NCBI GenBank assembly: GCA_964034945.1
Contig: OZ035961.1
Span: forward strand, 67,988,031 to 68,052,030
DNA from: Chrysopilus asiliformis
Lineage: Eukaryota; Arthropoda; Insecta; Diptera; Rhagionidae
DNA length: 64,000 nt
Reading direction: 5' to 3'
Each line of letters begins with the position of its first letter. Position 1 is the stretch's first letter. Both the position numbers and the translations under genes were made by a program. The notes beneath the pieces are model-generated. The model ran no database searches, was not told the DNA's origin, and saw nothing but the letters and a program-made list of their open reading frames with translations. Positions 41,120 through 53,340 of this stretch are shown here, piece by piece.

Positions 41120-41991
41120 CACAGTGTGTCATCTGACCAATCTAGATGGACAAAAGTCATTACCAGATTCCCAGCAATGAGCTAAAAACTGATGTAAACA
41201 ACACCTTCAAACTTCCAAAATAGACTATTGTTTATGTCTAACATCTAACGGTAATTAAACATAAGGATTTAAAGTTGAGTCAATTGTTAAGTGCAATTGT
41301 AATTATACGCCAGTCACATTTTCGCGATACTTTGTGCACCAGCTTACTGTGTCAGTTTGCAATTGTGGAATATTTTAAATAATGGATCTTATTTCTGAGG
41401 GCAAGTTATATATTTTTTACAATTAATATTAATTTGTATGTTATTCAAATAATATGAAAGAATGTGTTGAAAGTATAGGTAAAATACATGTTATTTTTTC
41501 CTTGTTTCACAACTTTAAAAGTCTGGAAATAATATGTACCCACATGTACCCGGGTTAAATTTTGCATATATCCTAACTGCATCATTTTTGTTTATAATAG
41601 TATAAATTTTAGCCAGCACACTCAAGTACAACTATATTTTTTTGTTTTTTTTTAAGAAAACCTTTACTGATAACTGATACCTCGGATTCCGATGGGGAAC
41701 GTTACTCATAAAATTATTTTATTAATATGAATATTGTATTCAATGTAAAAAAATGTATTTTAAGATACTACGATTCTTACATTTCTTGTATTATGGATTT
41801 TTAGGTTATTTTAGTATTTTTTTGAATTTTTATAACTTCATAATCCTGTAACTAATTTCCTTAAAAAATAATAAAGAAAACATTAGAAAAATGATTTATA
41901 TTATTTTAATACTAACATACTAATTGATACGAATGCAACACTGCCGAAAAATAATTTTGTCCAGCTAGGTTGTTCTACGCGACACACTGTG
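41120..41991. mobile_element. Non-autonomous Transib with RSS-like ends
   Basis: A 5-bp duplication, AGACG, lies at 41115-41119 and 41992-41996. The left end reads CACAGTG, 23 bp, ACAAAAGTC (41120-41158). The right end, inverse, reads CACAGTG, 24 bp, ACAAAATTA (41991-41952). The arms are similar through CTAGMTGGACAAAA. The heptamer, the nonamer-like word and the 5-bp duplication are the family marks of Transib, the group related to RAG1. The 870-bp interior is AT-rich and non-coding, so movement would need a transposase from elsewhere. Confidence 0.85.
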
Positions 41992-41996
41992 AGACG

Positions 41997-44235
41997 GGAA
42001 GATCAATATGGGGAGATTTGCTCCTTTTATAGCTGCTTGTTTTATTAATTAAAAGTACATGTTTGCCTAAAATTTATGAATTCATGGTATAACATATGAA
42101 AGCGCACGAGATTTGACACATCGTGGCAAAAAGTAATAACAAAAAAAATTATTGCTAAAAAGATTAAGCCTTCCATCCTCCCCTATTGCTAAAAATATTT
42201 TACATACCTTTTGAAAAATGAAAAAAATTGAACGGTAAATTCCTAGTTTTATGTCGCTTTGTAATTAAGACGTTAAAGCGTCAGTTTGCCTCTTTTAACT
42301 GCAATTGGTGCGAATCATGGACACTACACGAGCATTATCACTAAAAGCTTGCGAAAAAATAGCGTTACTAATTTTTCCTTCTATATATTATTGACTTAAT
42401 TGATTGAACTTCGCTAGCTATTTAAAATGAATGTAATATTTATATATTAAACGGTTTATTTTCAATATTATTTCACATTTTCGAAAATTTAAATTTCCTC
42501 CTAAAGAACCAATTCACATTTTCACATCACTTTTATTTAAAAAAAAAAAACCTTTGTTAAATTAATGTTTAAGTAAAAAAAACGATTTTTGTATTCAAAT
42601 GATTTGATATTTCTTATTCACTATTATGTCGCCAAGAAATTTAAATCAATTATTCGTCGACTAAATATTTAGAAATAATACTCAGTCTATTTTTTATTTT
42701 TAAACAAAAACGAAGAAATAGGAAAATATCAAAGCAAAAAGAATGAATAAACAAAACACAAAAATCCGATTATATATTTTTTTGATAGAAACGTGAGAAA
42801 CACTGTAAACTTTTTTCAAACTATGAGAAAAAAATCACATTAAGAATTTCAAACACGAGCGAAATTCCCGCTAGTAAATCACGCGAAAAAAATCTGTGAT
42901 AACTTATGGTTTGGATTCTACTCGTCTTCACAAGTTACTTATAACTGCAAATTGAACACTGCATACTTTTTGGATCTCAACTAAAAATTTTAGCTGCCGA
43001 GACGAGAGCGAAGAGTGAAGAAAAAAAAGATTTCGCCTTCCGAAAAAAAAAACTGTTCACATGTTTTCGTATGATTGCGCTAAGCCGCAAAAATATGGCC
43101 AGAAATCATAAATTATGATAGTCTCGGCCAGATGCATTCCAAACTCGAGCCCGAATTCAATCAAATAACAGGTATTTCATGTCGTGAATATAAAATCAAC
43201 TTGAAAGTGCAACGTGTAATTAATTAGTAACTAAAAATTATTGTACAGGTAAATTACACTATGGTGGTAATTTGACGTGATCACGCGCTCTACAACGTAT
43301 TGAGTAAGGTCTTGGTGGTCAGGGCCAGATCGAATTGAGAAGCTTTTTTTAACCAACTTCTTTTGTTGTTATTTTGCTTAAACTTTGATTGGGAGTGTGT
43401 GTAACGTTCAACAGCTGGTCGAAACTGATAACAGATATTTAAAAAATGTTTATTACGAAAGCAATTTTTGAAAATGTTTGAATTGCAAACGTTTTGAGTT
43501 GAAATGCAATTCTATTTGCAAATATGGGAATCAGGATCTGAGAGCCTACTATATCTATACTCTACACTACACATATCTGCACTCAGAGTATCTTCAAACC
43601 AAAGAAATATTTACTTCGTTTAGAGACATCTTTTTATCTTCTAATTAAGGAATATTTTCTACGGTTTGAAGATTTTCCTTCAGTATAAGTAAATCAGTAT
43701 TATTTTTGGCTTAAAGCTATACAATTCTATATGATTTAAAGTTAACGTTTATTTATTTTCAATCATAGATTTTATTGTTTCATTTCCAGTATTTCTTTTG
43801 TGTCAATAAAGTATAGAAATATATTTAAATTCTGGACTTTTCAAATAAAGTTCCGTGATGTTTCAAGTATGGGTTTGTGTGTAAATTATAATTGTACCGT
43901 AAAAGTTAAATAAAATTCGCAGATCAAAAGAAATTCCATAGTTAGCTTATATACTCGATAATAGTTGCAGCAGATAACAGACGTGGGCTTCGAAAAGAAA
44001 GTCCAAAAATAGGAAATGACACATTCAGAAATTCAACAAAGACAAGATGGCGTATAAAATAGAAAAGTTCTTCCTCGTTGAGCATTAAGTATTAGCAAAG
44101 ATGCAAATCAAAATAAATAAAACCATTTGAAAAACACACAAATCTTTTTATTCTTTCGAAGAAAACTTTCTTTTAACTGAGGAAATTTTTCCTGATTTTA
44201 AAGCTGCAATTATTTCCTAGTTTCAAAAAATATGT
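41997..44235. other. Intergenic, nothing recognised
   Basis: Long AT-rich stretch. No recognisable exon, RNA gene or bounded repeat. Confidence 0.35.
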
Positions 44236-44243
44236 GTTATGAT

Positions 44244-45042
44244 TAGGGATCCCAACGATACCTCGATGTTTGCAAAACATCGAGGTATCGTTGAAAAATA
44301 TCGAGTTTTAACCTCGATGTTGAACAGGCCGATATATCGAGGTATCGATGTTGCTATCCACGATGTTAGAACATTACTCTTCATAAAATTAGTAGAGAAA
44401 CTAATTTTAGGACTAGAGGGACTAGTTTTTAGATAGATTTAATATAGCCACTCTACTTAAAGATTTGTTTAAATTTCCTTTGGTATCAATTTTCGGTTTC
44501 ATCTTTCTACAAGATTTCGCAAAAAATACCAGAGCTAGCCATGAAATTTTACAGAGAAGTTTGGTCCTGGTGTGAAAATCCGTTAACCGGAAGTAACCAA
44601 AACGGCGGCTTTTTAAAACTATGCGGTTTTTTGCGATTTTTTCCGAAACTAACAATTTTCCAGTAGTCTTATGTATTACGAAACTTGGAGACAATAAAAT
44701 TTGCTACATTTATATATTTTACTAGAACTCCGTATCTCAAGCCGTTATAGAAATATGCCGGTATTTTTAAAAAAATTAGTTTCTTGCGGATATCTCGAAA
44801 ACTAACGGGTTTTTGGTGGTTCAACGTATAAGAAGAATTAAAACCGTGTTAATTCTACCTGGGTGCACAGTAGAGCATCCACCAGGTGGCTAAATTATTT
44901 ATTAAATTTAACTTCTTCACAACATCGGAAAAACATCGATGTATCCATGTTTTCAGGACGATGTTTTTTGATGTCGATGTCGCCTTAAAAAAAACATCGA
45001 TTTTCGATATATCGAGGTTTTATGAACGATGTTGCATGCCTA
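44244..45042. mobile_element. hAT-like element with ATCGATGT subterminal repeats
   Basis: An 8-bp duplication, GTTATGAT, lies at 44236-44243 and 45043-45050. The ends are TAGGGATCCCAACGATACC and, inverse, TAGGCATGCAACATCG. ATCGATGTTT/CCTCGATGTT words recur many times within 120 bp of each end, including a palindrome CCTCGATGTTTGCAAAACAT at 44260. The interior (about 44430-44790) is another repeat in minus orientation, so the element is probably chimeric or invaded. No transposase is seen. Confidence 0.75.
44430..44790 (-). repeat. CCGGTTAACGG-family repeat, copy 2
   Basis: On the minus strand, GCCGCCGTTTTGGTTACTTC, CGGTTAACGGATTTTCACA, AAAATTTCATGGCTAGCTCT and GCGAAATCTTGT match in order the sequence at 54790-54932. 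Confidence 0.75.
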
Positions 45043-45050
45043 GTTATGAT

Positions 45051-46280
45051 ACGCTCTATGAATTAATATTAAAGTCTATCTTTCTTTAATAAGAAAACAC
45101 ACTGACTCATGTACACAGTAGAACCCCAAAAGTAGTTCAACAACCAAATATTCACTAACCTGACTGGAAAGGTAAAAAACATCTATCACCCAAGGCATAT
45201 TAACTCTAAAGCTGATACATATATAGTCCGGTTCGTGTTCGAGCGCATTTTCATACTCATATACTATCATGAAACAGTTTTTTTGCAACTTTCTCGAAAA
45301 CGTTTAGTCACCCCTAAAAATTTATGTTTTTTTTTAATTTTTGATCCTGATTAAATAGCAATTGTTGTTATTAGTAGAAAATACTAACAACACACAAGTT
45401 CCGATTCTTGCAATTTCGATCAAATTCTATAATAGGCCCACTGGTTTTGGGTTCACAAGTCAATATGGCCAAAACGAGGTGATTTTTATCAATTTACAAA
45501 AGACGAAAAACCACTGAAAAATGGTTAAAGTTCGGCAAACATTTTTAGGAAGATTCGACATGGGAAGATGTTTAAATCATCCTGAAAATGAATACAAAGC
45601 TGAGTTATTGAGTTCGCGGACAAAAATATTTTGAACTTCGGAAATTTTTTTTTTAATTGTGATGCTTATTGTATAGTTTGTAGTGGACCAGAGTATGTAT
45701 CATCTTCAGGCTAAATACGTATTGCGTGCCACCAAAGTTTTTTTAAACAAATTTTTAAAAGTTCTTCTGCAAAAGTTTTTATTTATGAAATATTGAAAAA
45801 TTAGACTAACACCGATAAATATATTTTAAAACTAACTTTTATATCCAATTTTCTGACGCTAATTAATAGTTTATTTACAAAAATACAGTTAAATCTGCAT
45901 ATTTGTAATTCAAGTAATCTCTTCAAGAATCTGTAATTCAATAATATTTACATGATGGAATTTTTGAATATTTACTCTCTAATTGGGCAAATATGATGAT
46001 GGAATTCACAATTATCGAAAAACTCACAGAAAAAAACATATTTGTTTGGGTAATGTGTGGTAGAGTAATCCAATTTAATTCAGATGTATAGAAGAGATAT
46101 AAAATTTCAAATAGCCGCTTTTATAGGTATAGGCAAACACGTTACTCTTGTTTTATTTAGAATATTAGTTTGTAGACCGCTCATTGACAGGGTGATACGA
46201 CTTTTAGGAAGATATTTTGGAGCTAAACTAATACGATCATAGTTTGTCCACTTCGCTTTCCCCTTCCGCTACTAATCTGA
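45051..46280. other. Intergenic, nothing firm
   Basis: A short family B fragment lies at about 45270-45325 (CAGTTTTTTTGCAACTTTCT). CAGTAGAACCCC at 45117 resembles a pogo-type end but has no partner. Confidence 0.35.
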
Positions 46281-46804
46281 CAAGGAACATTTTTCAGGTG
46301 TCCGATTCTCTTCGAATTCACATATGTTATAGTACTCAAAAAACTAAGCGACACATTTTTTTTTATGTCTGCCGATATTCGGTTTTATGGGGGAACCCCC
46401 CCCCCCCCCCCACGAAAACCCTGCAAAAACAGTTAAACTTTAGTTTTGATAGTCCTTTCAAAATATGAAGCGCGGCATTTATAGGGGGAGGGGGCCAAAA
46501 ACCATGGTCGAATATTGGTTCCACTACCCTATCATAGTAATTTTTATTTTCGCAGTTTAATTCTTCTCGCAAAAAGAAAACTCTTGATTTTGGTTTCGTT
46601 TGGATTGGTTGCCGAGTTAGGGCCAAAAATCGATTTTTCGCAGGCTTTTCGATGATGAGTTGGGGGGGGGGGGGGGGGGGGGTTCCCCGTCAAAACCAAA
46701 TATCGACATACATAAAAAAAATATGTGTTACTTAGTTTTTTGAGTACTATAACATATGTGAATGCGAAGAGAATCGGTGGCGGACACCTGAAAAACGTTC
46801 CTTG
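46281..46804. mobile_element. 524-bp element with about 120-bp arms ending in C/G homopolymers
   Basis: CAAGGAACATTTTTCAGGTG on the left pairs with CACCTGAAAAACGTTCCTTG on the right. The match continues through TTCACATATGTTATAGTAC and AAAAAACTAAG to GGGGAACC plus a run of 15 Cs (about 46395-46410), opposite a run of about 22 Gs at 46660. TGA may be a 3-bp duplication. The interior is non-coding. Confidence 0.8.
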
Positions 46805-49800
46805 TGAGTGCCGTCAACTAGAAAAAGTAATTCAAAATTGTGTTTAAAACGTGTCTTTGCTTAAAACATTTTCGACAGCGCACAGTATTTTCGAATAAAT
46901 CCCAAAAACTTTTTCACTTGTACAGGGAAAGGGAAAGGAGTAGTCCAATTGAATATTGATTTATGGAAGAATTATGTAGAATTCTATTCTAAACACTTTT
47001 TTGCTTCATGTATTTTCTTAACATTCGCATTGCGAGCAATACAAATGGATGTGTTTGCTTACAAAGTATAAAGAAGAAGACCTACAACTCCAAAAGGTCA
47101 GTTTTGAAAACATTCTTAAAATTCATTATCGACGTGTGGAAAATTTTAAACTGCCTTGAGTCTTATTAATTTTTAGATCGATCAAATCATTTTCGACAAA
47201 TTTTTTTTTGTTATTATTCCAGTTTTGAAGGGCACATTTGTGAAAGACGGGTTTAGGTTCTCACAACAATTCACCCAACTATCCAGAGCATAATTTTGGA
47301 CCGCATACTTTTAAGCAAACTCAAAATGTCTAAATTCAAAAGATTTTTTTTAAATATTTCACAAAATTTTTGAATGTTGAGTCTACTGTTATTTTTCCTT
47401 TATAATGTATAGACCGTCGTCATAATCACAGCAGTTTTCAGCGCTTTGACGCTTTGCATTTGAAATGCAGATTATGTTCTCCATAAAACTGTAATCCTTT
47501 GATTGATTTTGTAACATTGTAATGAAAACACTTTATGTCGTCAATGGGAAACCATATGAATTGATAATAGTGCGGTAAATCACTTTCTTGCACAATTTAA
47601 CCGAGGATCACATCACTTACAATAAAAGCCATTGAACCGCAGTACGTATTCAAACAAGTAAACTATAAGAGTATATTCGGCATCGTCATTTTCATCGTCG
47701 CTTGTACACAAAATTATCACAAATACACCGTTTATATTTGCCTTTGGTTGATTTTGTGCTATTTATATTTATTTTTGATTTTATTTACAAAAAACACAAG
47801 TAACTCTGTACGATGTACATATGTTTCTTATTCTCTCTCACTTGAACCTATAATCTTGATTTACATTTGTTACTTTTCTGCTTTTAGAACTAAATTATTA
47901 TTGAACGAACTCACATAGCGAAATTAAATCCGTTGGATAATACGACTTTTCTTAAAATAATAACCACAAATTACAATAACCACAAGAGTATGATTTTATT
48001 TTCAATGTATTTTTTCACCATTTCTACTTTTGTGAATCGAGCCTAAAATAACAGTGTAATCTAGCATCTCTATTTGGAGCTTAGAAAACCGATATATTTT
48101 TATTGTACAAAACTTTTTCAAACAAACCAAGAAAAAACCTTACGTATTTACTGACAACTAAAATACTACTAACTACATTTGAATTCGTTGGAAAGCACGT
48201 TTTTTGTTTTTGAAAAAAAAATATACCCGAAATTTCATTCCTATTTTTTTTTTTAAATTTTACTTGAAAACTAAAATTTTAATTTTTGTTTTCTTTTTTC
48301 CCGTATTCGGAAATATTTTCTTACGAGATTTGAAATTTTGTTATCGGCACCGGGCAACTCTGAGCTCTCGCTTTGAATTCAAATTCTGCACAAAGAGTCA
48401 ATTTTATCTGATTATTCTTTAAATCTGTACTCATTGCTTAGAGACCCCGCCGACGTCTGTTTTTGTTTGATGTTGGGAAAGTTGCGAAAGTAAAGTGATT
48501 TCTTAGCGACGAGCCAGACTACTCTGGTATTGCTTCCCAGTTAATACCCGTACACCATACGAAGAATCTCGGGTCTCATTTTGGAAGCTTTTTTGCGCTT
48601 TTTTATAGACTAATGGCAAACAGAACCGTCACCGTCACCATCGTTTCGTATGTCGTCCGCTCCATATCATAAAACGTACAGTGTACAAATCTCAGTATCG
48701 TAGCTCGTGTTGGGGGTTCAATTCGGCTTTTTGGGGAGCAAAAAATAATTTCGCATGCGCTTTCCTCGCGTTCATTCAGCAACACAACAAAGACACAAGG
48801 CAACCAGATGTTCAACGTAGCTGAGTATCATCATAATTTGCATGAACAACAAACACTAGCAAAAAGGGAATCACAAAATTGCATGTGCATTGTGCATAAA
48901 TCGTGCAGCCGCCCTCATAGCGAGCTTCTTTCATTTATATCTCTTTACCACCACATTTACATACTTTGCCACCTCACTGTAAGACTAGGTTCTCAATCGT
49001 AAGCCATACTTGGCGATCTTAATAGACAATAAAAGTAGCAGTCAACTTGTCCAAATTTTGAATAAAAAACAAATAGCTCTAAAAAAAATACCACCAATGG
49101 GCGGATTTGTTTGTTTACTTAGATTTTGATAGATTGCATTAAATACAGTTTCTCGAAATCTTTCGATTTTGCGAAAAAAAACACATGGTTCAGCATCATT
49201 TTCGACCAGAACTAAAATTTGTAGTCCAATCCAGTTTTTTTCGCTTCGTAGTAGTGAATCGCATTTTTTTTAAATTCGGGGCATGCAGCCACTTAGATAC
49301 CAAAAATAACAAGAACGACGTCATTATCACTATCGACGTCGAAACTTCGTCATCCCATTATTTTTCAGAATATTGCTCAGAGTAATTCTAACGCAGGGAA
49401 TCTGTAGATGTTCTGTAAATTCACTTTTCAGAGATCCACTTTTGAAGCTGTTTTCATTTCGACGGCAAGTAAGCGAAAAGAGAAACTCTCATTTAGATGC
49501 CGGTACAAAATTGGAACTTGTAGAGCTTCTTTAGAAATCTGCGAGAGGCTAGATATTATGAAAAATTGGGAATCAACCAGTGTGACCGATTGAGAATTCG
49601 TGTGGGGGACAATTTATTTGTGACAAACAGTAAATTTTATCGAAGGGTAACATTTAGCGGATATTCAAGATAATGGAGAGACAATTTGATAAATACAACA
49701 TATATTTAAAAAAATAATAATAAAATTTTTATTTGAAAATAACAATTCAGTCACAAAATTTCGTTGAAACAAAGGTCTTGTTTTTGTTTGAATTAAACGC

Positions 49801-49849
49801 TTCTTTTAATATTGTCGTTTACCAGTGTTTTAAAAATAACCGTATATGG
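46805..49849. other. Intergenic, nothing firm
   Basis: A family B fragment in minus orientation lies at about 46920-47000 (GGGAAAGGAGTAGTCCAATTG). The short frames at 48204-48422, 48603-48815, 48808-49002, 49185-49385 and 49408-49593 have no recognisable domains. Confidence 0.35.
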
Positions 49850-50770
49850 TGTCTCTACATGGAGAAAAAATTATGATTCCGCCAATCATAAAGCCAGTAT
49901 AATTATGTTTGGGGAATTGTTAGCACAATTATGTTTGGATGAAATTTCTCCCGGGGATATTTTTGCAATACAATTATAATTTCCACTGTGATTCCAACAA
50001 TATTATGCCAAACACTGAAAGGAGAAATCTTGATACTTATGTTTAGCTGTACAACAATATTTTCAAATTCGTCAATCATATCTGTGGCAACAAGTCATAA
50101 GGGCCTAAGTCTGTTTGTAAGATAAGCCAAATTGCGCTGTCTATTAAAGTAAATACAGATATTTTTATTTTGATCTGAAAATCGACTTAGGCTCTTATGA
50201 TTTGTTGCCACAGATATTATGTTTGGGGTAACCAAAATATGTTTGGATTCCCAAATTATTTTGTCGTTTGTCCAATTATGATATGATTGTGGCAAATATA
50301 ATATGGTAGGCTTTAATTATGATTAATATAAGTGAATATTGCTTATATCAATCATAATTATAATTCCTGCAATGAAATATTAAAAGTGGATATTTTCTTC
50401 CATTGATCATTGGTGAAGTATGTTAGGTAACATTTTTCTAACAGGACTTGATATTTTTCAGCTTGATTTGAGTATTTATACTCCTATGCTACAAACCTCA
50501 TGTGAATTATACGCGAATAGAGAATTTTGAACATAACATGTTTAATTTTAAAAAAGATATGACCTGAGGGATCATATTGTTAATTGGCCGTTTCAAGATT
50601 TTCCCACTTATTGTGGTAGTCAATCATAATTATGTTGAGACGCAGAATTTACTAAAATATGTTGACATGCAAACATATTTTTAATTCATCTCAATCCAAT
50701 AGTGGTTAGATATTATTGTCCTCCCAATTACATTATAATTTTCCAAAATTTCCCTTGCCGAGGAACATAA
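49850..50770. repeat. Field of ATAATTATG words with an internal hairpin
   Basis: AATTATGTTTGG, CATAATTATG and close variants recur across the stretch. CTGTGGCAACAAGTCATAAG (about 50080) is inverse to CTTATGATTTGTTGCCACAG (about 50195). Outer ends could not be fixed. Confidence 0.5.
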
Positions 50771-50907
50771 TTATGTATGCAATACACCAAGTTCTGTCTT
50801 TACACGATAGATACGTTCCCCAACAATACATGTATAAAAAATTCTATCGTAAAAAATATATTGCATATATGGAAAAATAAAAGATTGGTTTCAGACCTAA
50901 AAAATCA

Positions 50908-51080
50908 GGAGTGGTATTCCGTGACTTGTTTCAAGCGATTGTTTCGAGTTAGAAGAAAAAGTAGTATTCGCGATCTCTGTTTCGGCCTGTCATTTATCTA
51001 GATCGGAACAAAGACACCGAATATTACTTTTTCTTCTAACTCGAAACAAATGCTTGAAACAAGTTACGAAATACCACTCC
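50908..51080. repeat. Palindrome with 80-bp arms
   Basis: GGAGTGGTATTCCGTGACTT on the left is inverse to AAGTTACGAAATACCACTCC on the right. The best-kept part is TTTCGAGTTAGAAGAAAAAG. The arms differ at about ten positions and enclose about 14 bp. Confidence 0.85.
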
Positions 51081-51240
51081 AGCATTACTTTAAAATTCAT
51101 GTTAGTCTTATTATTTTTACGTTCTTGAAAAGCAGATTGCACATATATTATAATAAAACTGTATCGTATAAAGTAAATTTTCATTTGAAAAGAGAAAAAA
51201 TGTTACAAATTCAGGAACACACAAAAGGTGTTTTCAATTG

Positions 51241-51485
51241 AGGCGTTAAAAGCTAGAGTGGACCATCCCACATGTCGAAATCCTGAATTTTTTTGTGTTT
51301 GAATCACGATTGCGAGTGACTTTTTAGATAAAAATGTTTGGATGCACAAAAGAACATTTCAACATTGAGTAATAAAGTCCACAGAAATTTTTTTTTCCAA
51401 AAATTTACAGTCAATAATAGTACAAAAGTGGAAAAGCTTCCAAAACTCGATTATGTGGCTTGGTCCACTCTAGCTTTTAACGCCT
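51241..51485. mobile_element. 245-bp MITE
   Basis: AGGCGTTAAAAGCTAGAGTG with GACC at the left is inverse to GGTC and CACTCTAGCTTTTAACGCCT at the right; the arms stay similar for about 36 bp. The target duplication is uncertain. It is non-coding. Confidence 0.8.
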
Positions 51486-51521
51486 AAATTGGCCTTGGAG
51501 TATCACTCCAGGAGTAGCAAC

Positions 51522-52475
51522 CAGGGATGGCCCCAATTTGCCTTAGGAGGGAAGTAGATTGGACCAAAAATAGTAGTAATAGATACTAATAGTAGCAGAT
51601 TTTCAAAAAAAAACCCTTTTCTACGATATACCAATTTGTATAACTAAAGCTAAATAGCTTTATCATTCATAATACCAAAATTGTATCAACAAAAAACTTG
51701 CTGTAGTTCAGAAAATGACATTTAAAAACTTCTTTTGTATTGGCTGCCTCATATTTAATTTCGTTAAAAACTTTTTATACCCGTATGGTGAAACCAAAGG
51801 GTATATTAACTTTGCCTTACCGTTTGTAACGCCAAGATCCCGTCATCGCACAAAAAAATGAATTACACCAGTGTGTTTAGAATGATAAAAAAAGTTGAAT
51901 TTAGCATGTCCGTCCGTCTGTCTGTCTGTCCGTCCGTCTGTCTGTGGCGCGGATTGCGGGCGCACGGATTGAGCTAGAGACTTGAAAGTTTGCACAGATC
52001 CGTTTTTCGTAAAATGCGAGGCTAAGTTCGTTAATGGACAAAAATGGACCATTAGGGGGGGTACCCCCCATACGAACGAAAACGATTTTTGCGAATATCT
52101 CAAAAACGGTGCATCTTATCAAAAAAGTTCAAGAACAAAAGTTATTTAGGATATGATTCTACATAAAACTTCCATACATCAAAATCCGATTGGAATAAAT
52201 TTTAAAAAATCTTATTGGAAAGTTTGACTTCAAAGTGGAATTTTGGTATAACTGTTCGAATTTTGATACGAATATCACCATACGGGTCTCCAATGATTGC
52301 CAGATTGGCAATTATAGCTTTTGTTATGTTTACATTTAACATGTATAATACAATTTTTTGGTTGATTCATGTATTTTGCAAAAAATAGTAGTAGATTTGA
52401 TTTACTACGCACTAAGGCTTTTGAAGGCGAAAATAGTAGTAGATTTACTACAATTGTAGTAGGGGGACATCGCTG
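51522..52475. mobile_element. hAT-like element invaded by a DINE-like repeat
   Basis: A duplication GTAGCAAC/GTAGCAAA (7 of 8) lies at 51514-51521 and 52476-52483. The ends are CAGGGATGGCCCC and, inverse, CAGCGATGTCCCC. TAGTAGTA words lie near both ends. More than half of its length is the family A repeat at 51772-52331. Confidence 0.75.
51772..52331 (+). mobile_element. DINE-like family A, full-length copy
   Basis: Same parts and nearly the same length as 40293-40849, and highly similar to it. It has the 5' TATACCCGTATGG hairpin, a (GTCY)n tract at 51908-51948, ATATCACCATACGGGT near the 3' end, and the terminal hairpin and AGCTTTTGTTATG. Confidence 0.8.
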
Positions 52476-52884
52476 GTAGCAAACCGCTGTATCAAAAATT
52501 TCCGCAATATGGCACTTCTCTTACACAGAACTTCTAAGGACTAAATTCTTACATCAATCCTCTTGAATATGATTTGTCAAAATTTTTCAGGATCGGTAAA
52601 CCTTTTAAACTCGGAAAAATTATAAAAATTCTTGATATTCATGTAAGGTTATGAAGTACTCCTGATATCGCCAAATCGTGTTCCTCTGGTGATCTACCCT
52701 GGACGCTCCGGAATGCCCAATTGAAAACACCTAATGACATTGTGTCAGTAGCCCCTACTGAAAAATATTTCAGTTGTAATTAATAAAACAAAGATTTGAA
52801 AATTGGCTATTTAGTTTTTATCATTTTTTTTAACATCCAAAAGATTTTCACTATTAACTCAAAACTCGTCTGTGTCATTAACGG

Positions 52885-52948
52885 TTGGCGTTACAAACAG
52901 TAAGGCAAATTTAATATACCCTTTGGTTTCACCATACGAGTATAAAAA
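52885..52948 (-). repeat. DINE-like family A, 5' tip only
   Basis: On the minus strand: TTTTTATACTCGTATGGTG, AAACCAAAGGGTATATTAAA and TTACTGTTTGTAACGCCAA, then it stops. Only the first 64 bp of the family are present. Confidence 0.8.
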
Positions 52949-52984
52949 ATGACGTTACTTGATATCGCACAAATTAATCATTTC

Positions 52985-53340
52985 TACACGGCAAAAAATC
53001 CTGGAGTATTTTTCAATCCAACAATTATATTGACGAAATCTTAATACATATTTTGGATTGAAATTTAATACATGCGAATTTTTGAAAATATTTTACCCTT
53101 TTTGGCAGTCATATTTGAAAAGTTTTTTATTATGTATCGAACTTAAGTACTTTTAACATTAATGTCTACAATTTAATCAAAATTTTAGACTTTAATACTG
53201 AATTAAACCAAAAATCAATTTATAAAAATTTCCAATCCAAATTATTGGATTAGAATTTTCCATTGGATTACATATAGGTCCAGCGTAATCCAGTTTTGAT
53301 TGGAATTTCAGATTTTTTAATCCAGATTTTTTGCCGTGTA
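52985..53340. mobile_element. 356-bp inverted-repeat element
   Basis: TACACGGCAAAAAATCCTGG at the left is inverse to CCAGATTTTTTGCCGTGTA at the right (one gap). AATCCAA/TTGGATT words fill the interior. No duplication beyond a possible TA is clear. Confidence 0.7.

Noticed and set aside
45117..45150. CAGTAGAACCCC as a pogo-type end
   Set aside because: No inverted partner or TA-bounded element could be found around it.
46363..46626. 87-codon minus-strand frame with a glycine/proline run
   Set aside because: The run is the poly-C/poly-G homopolymer of the inverted-repeat element; no protein homology.
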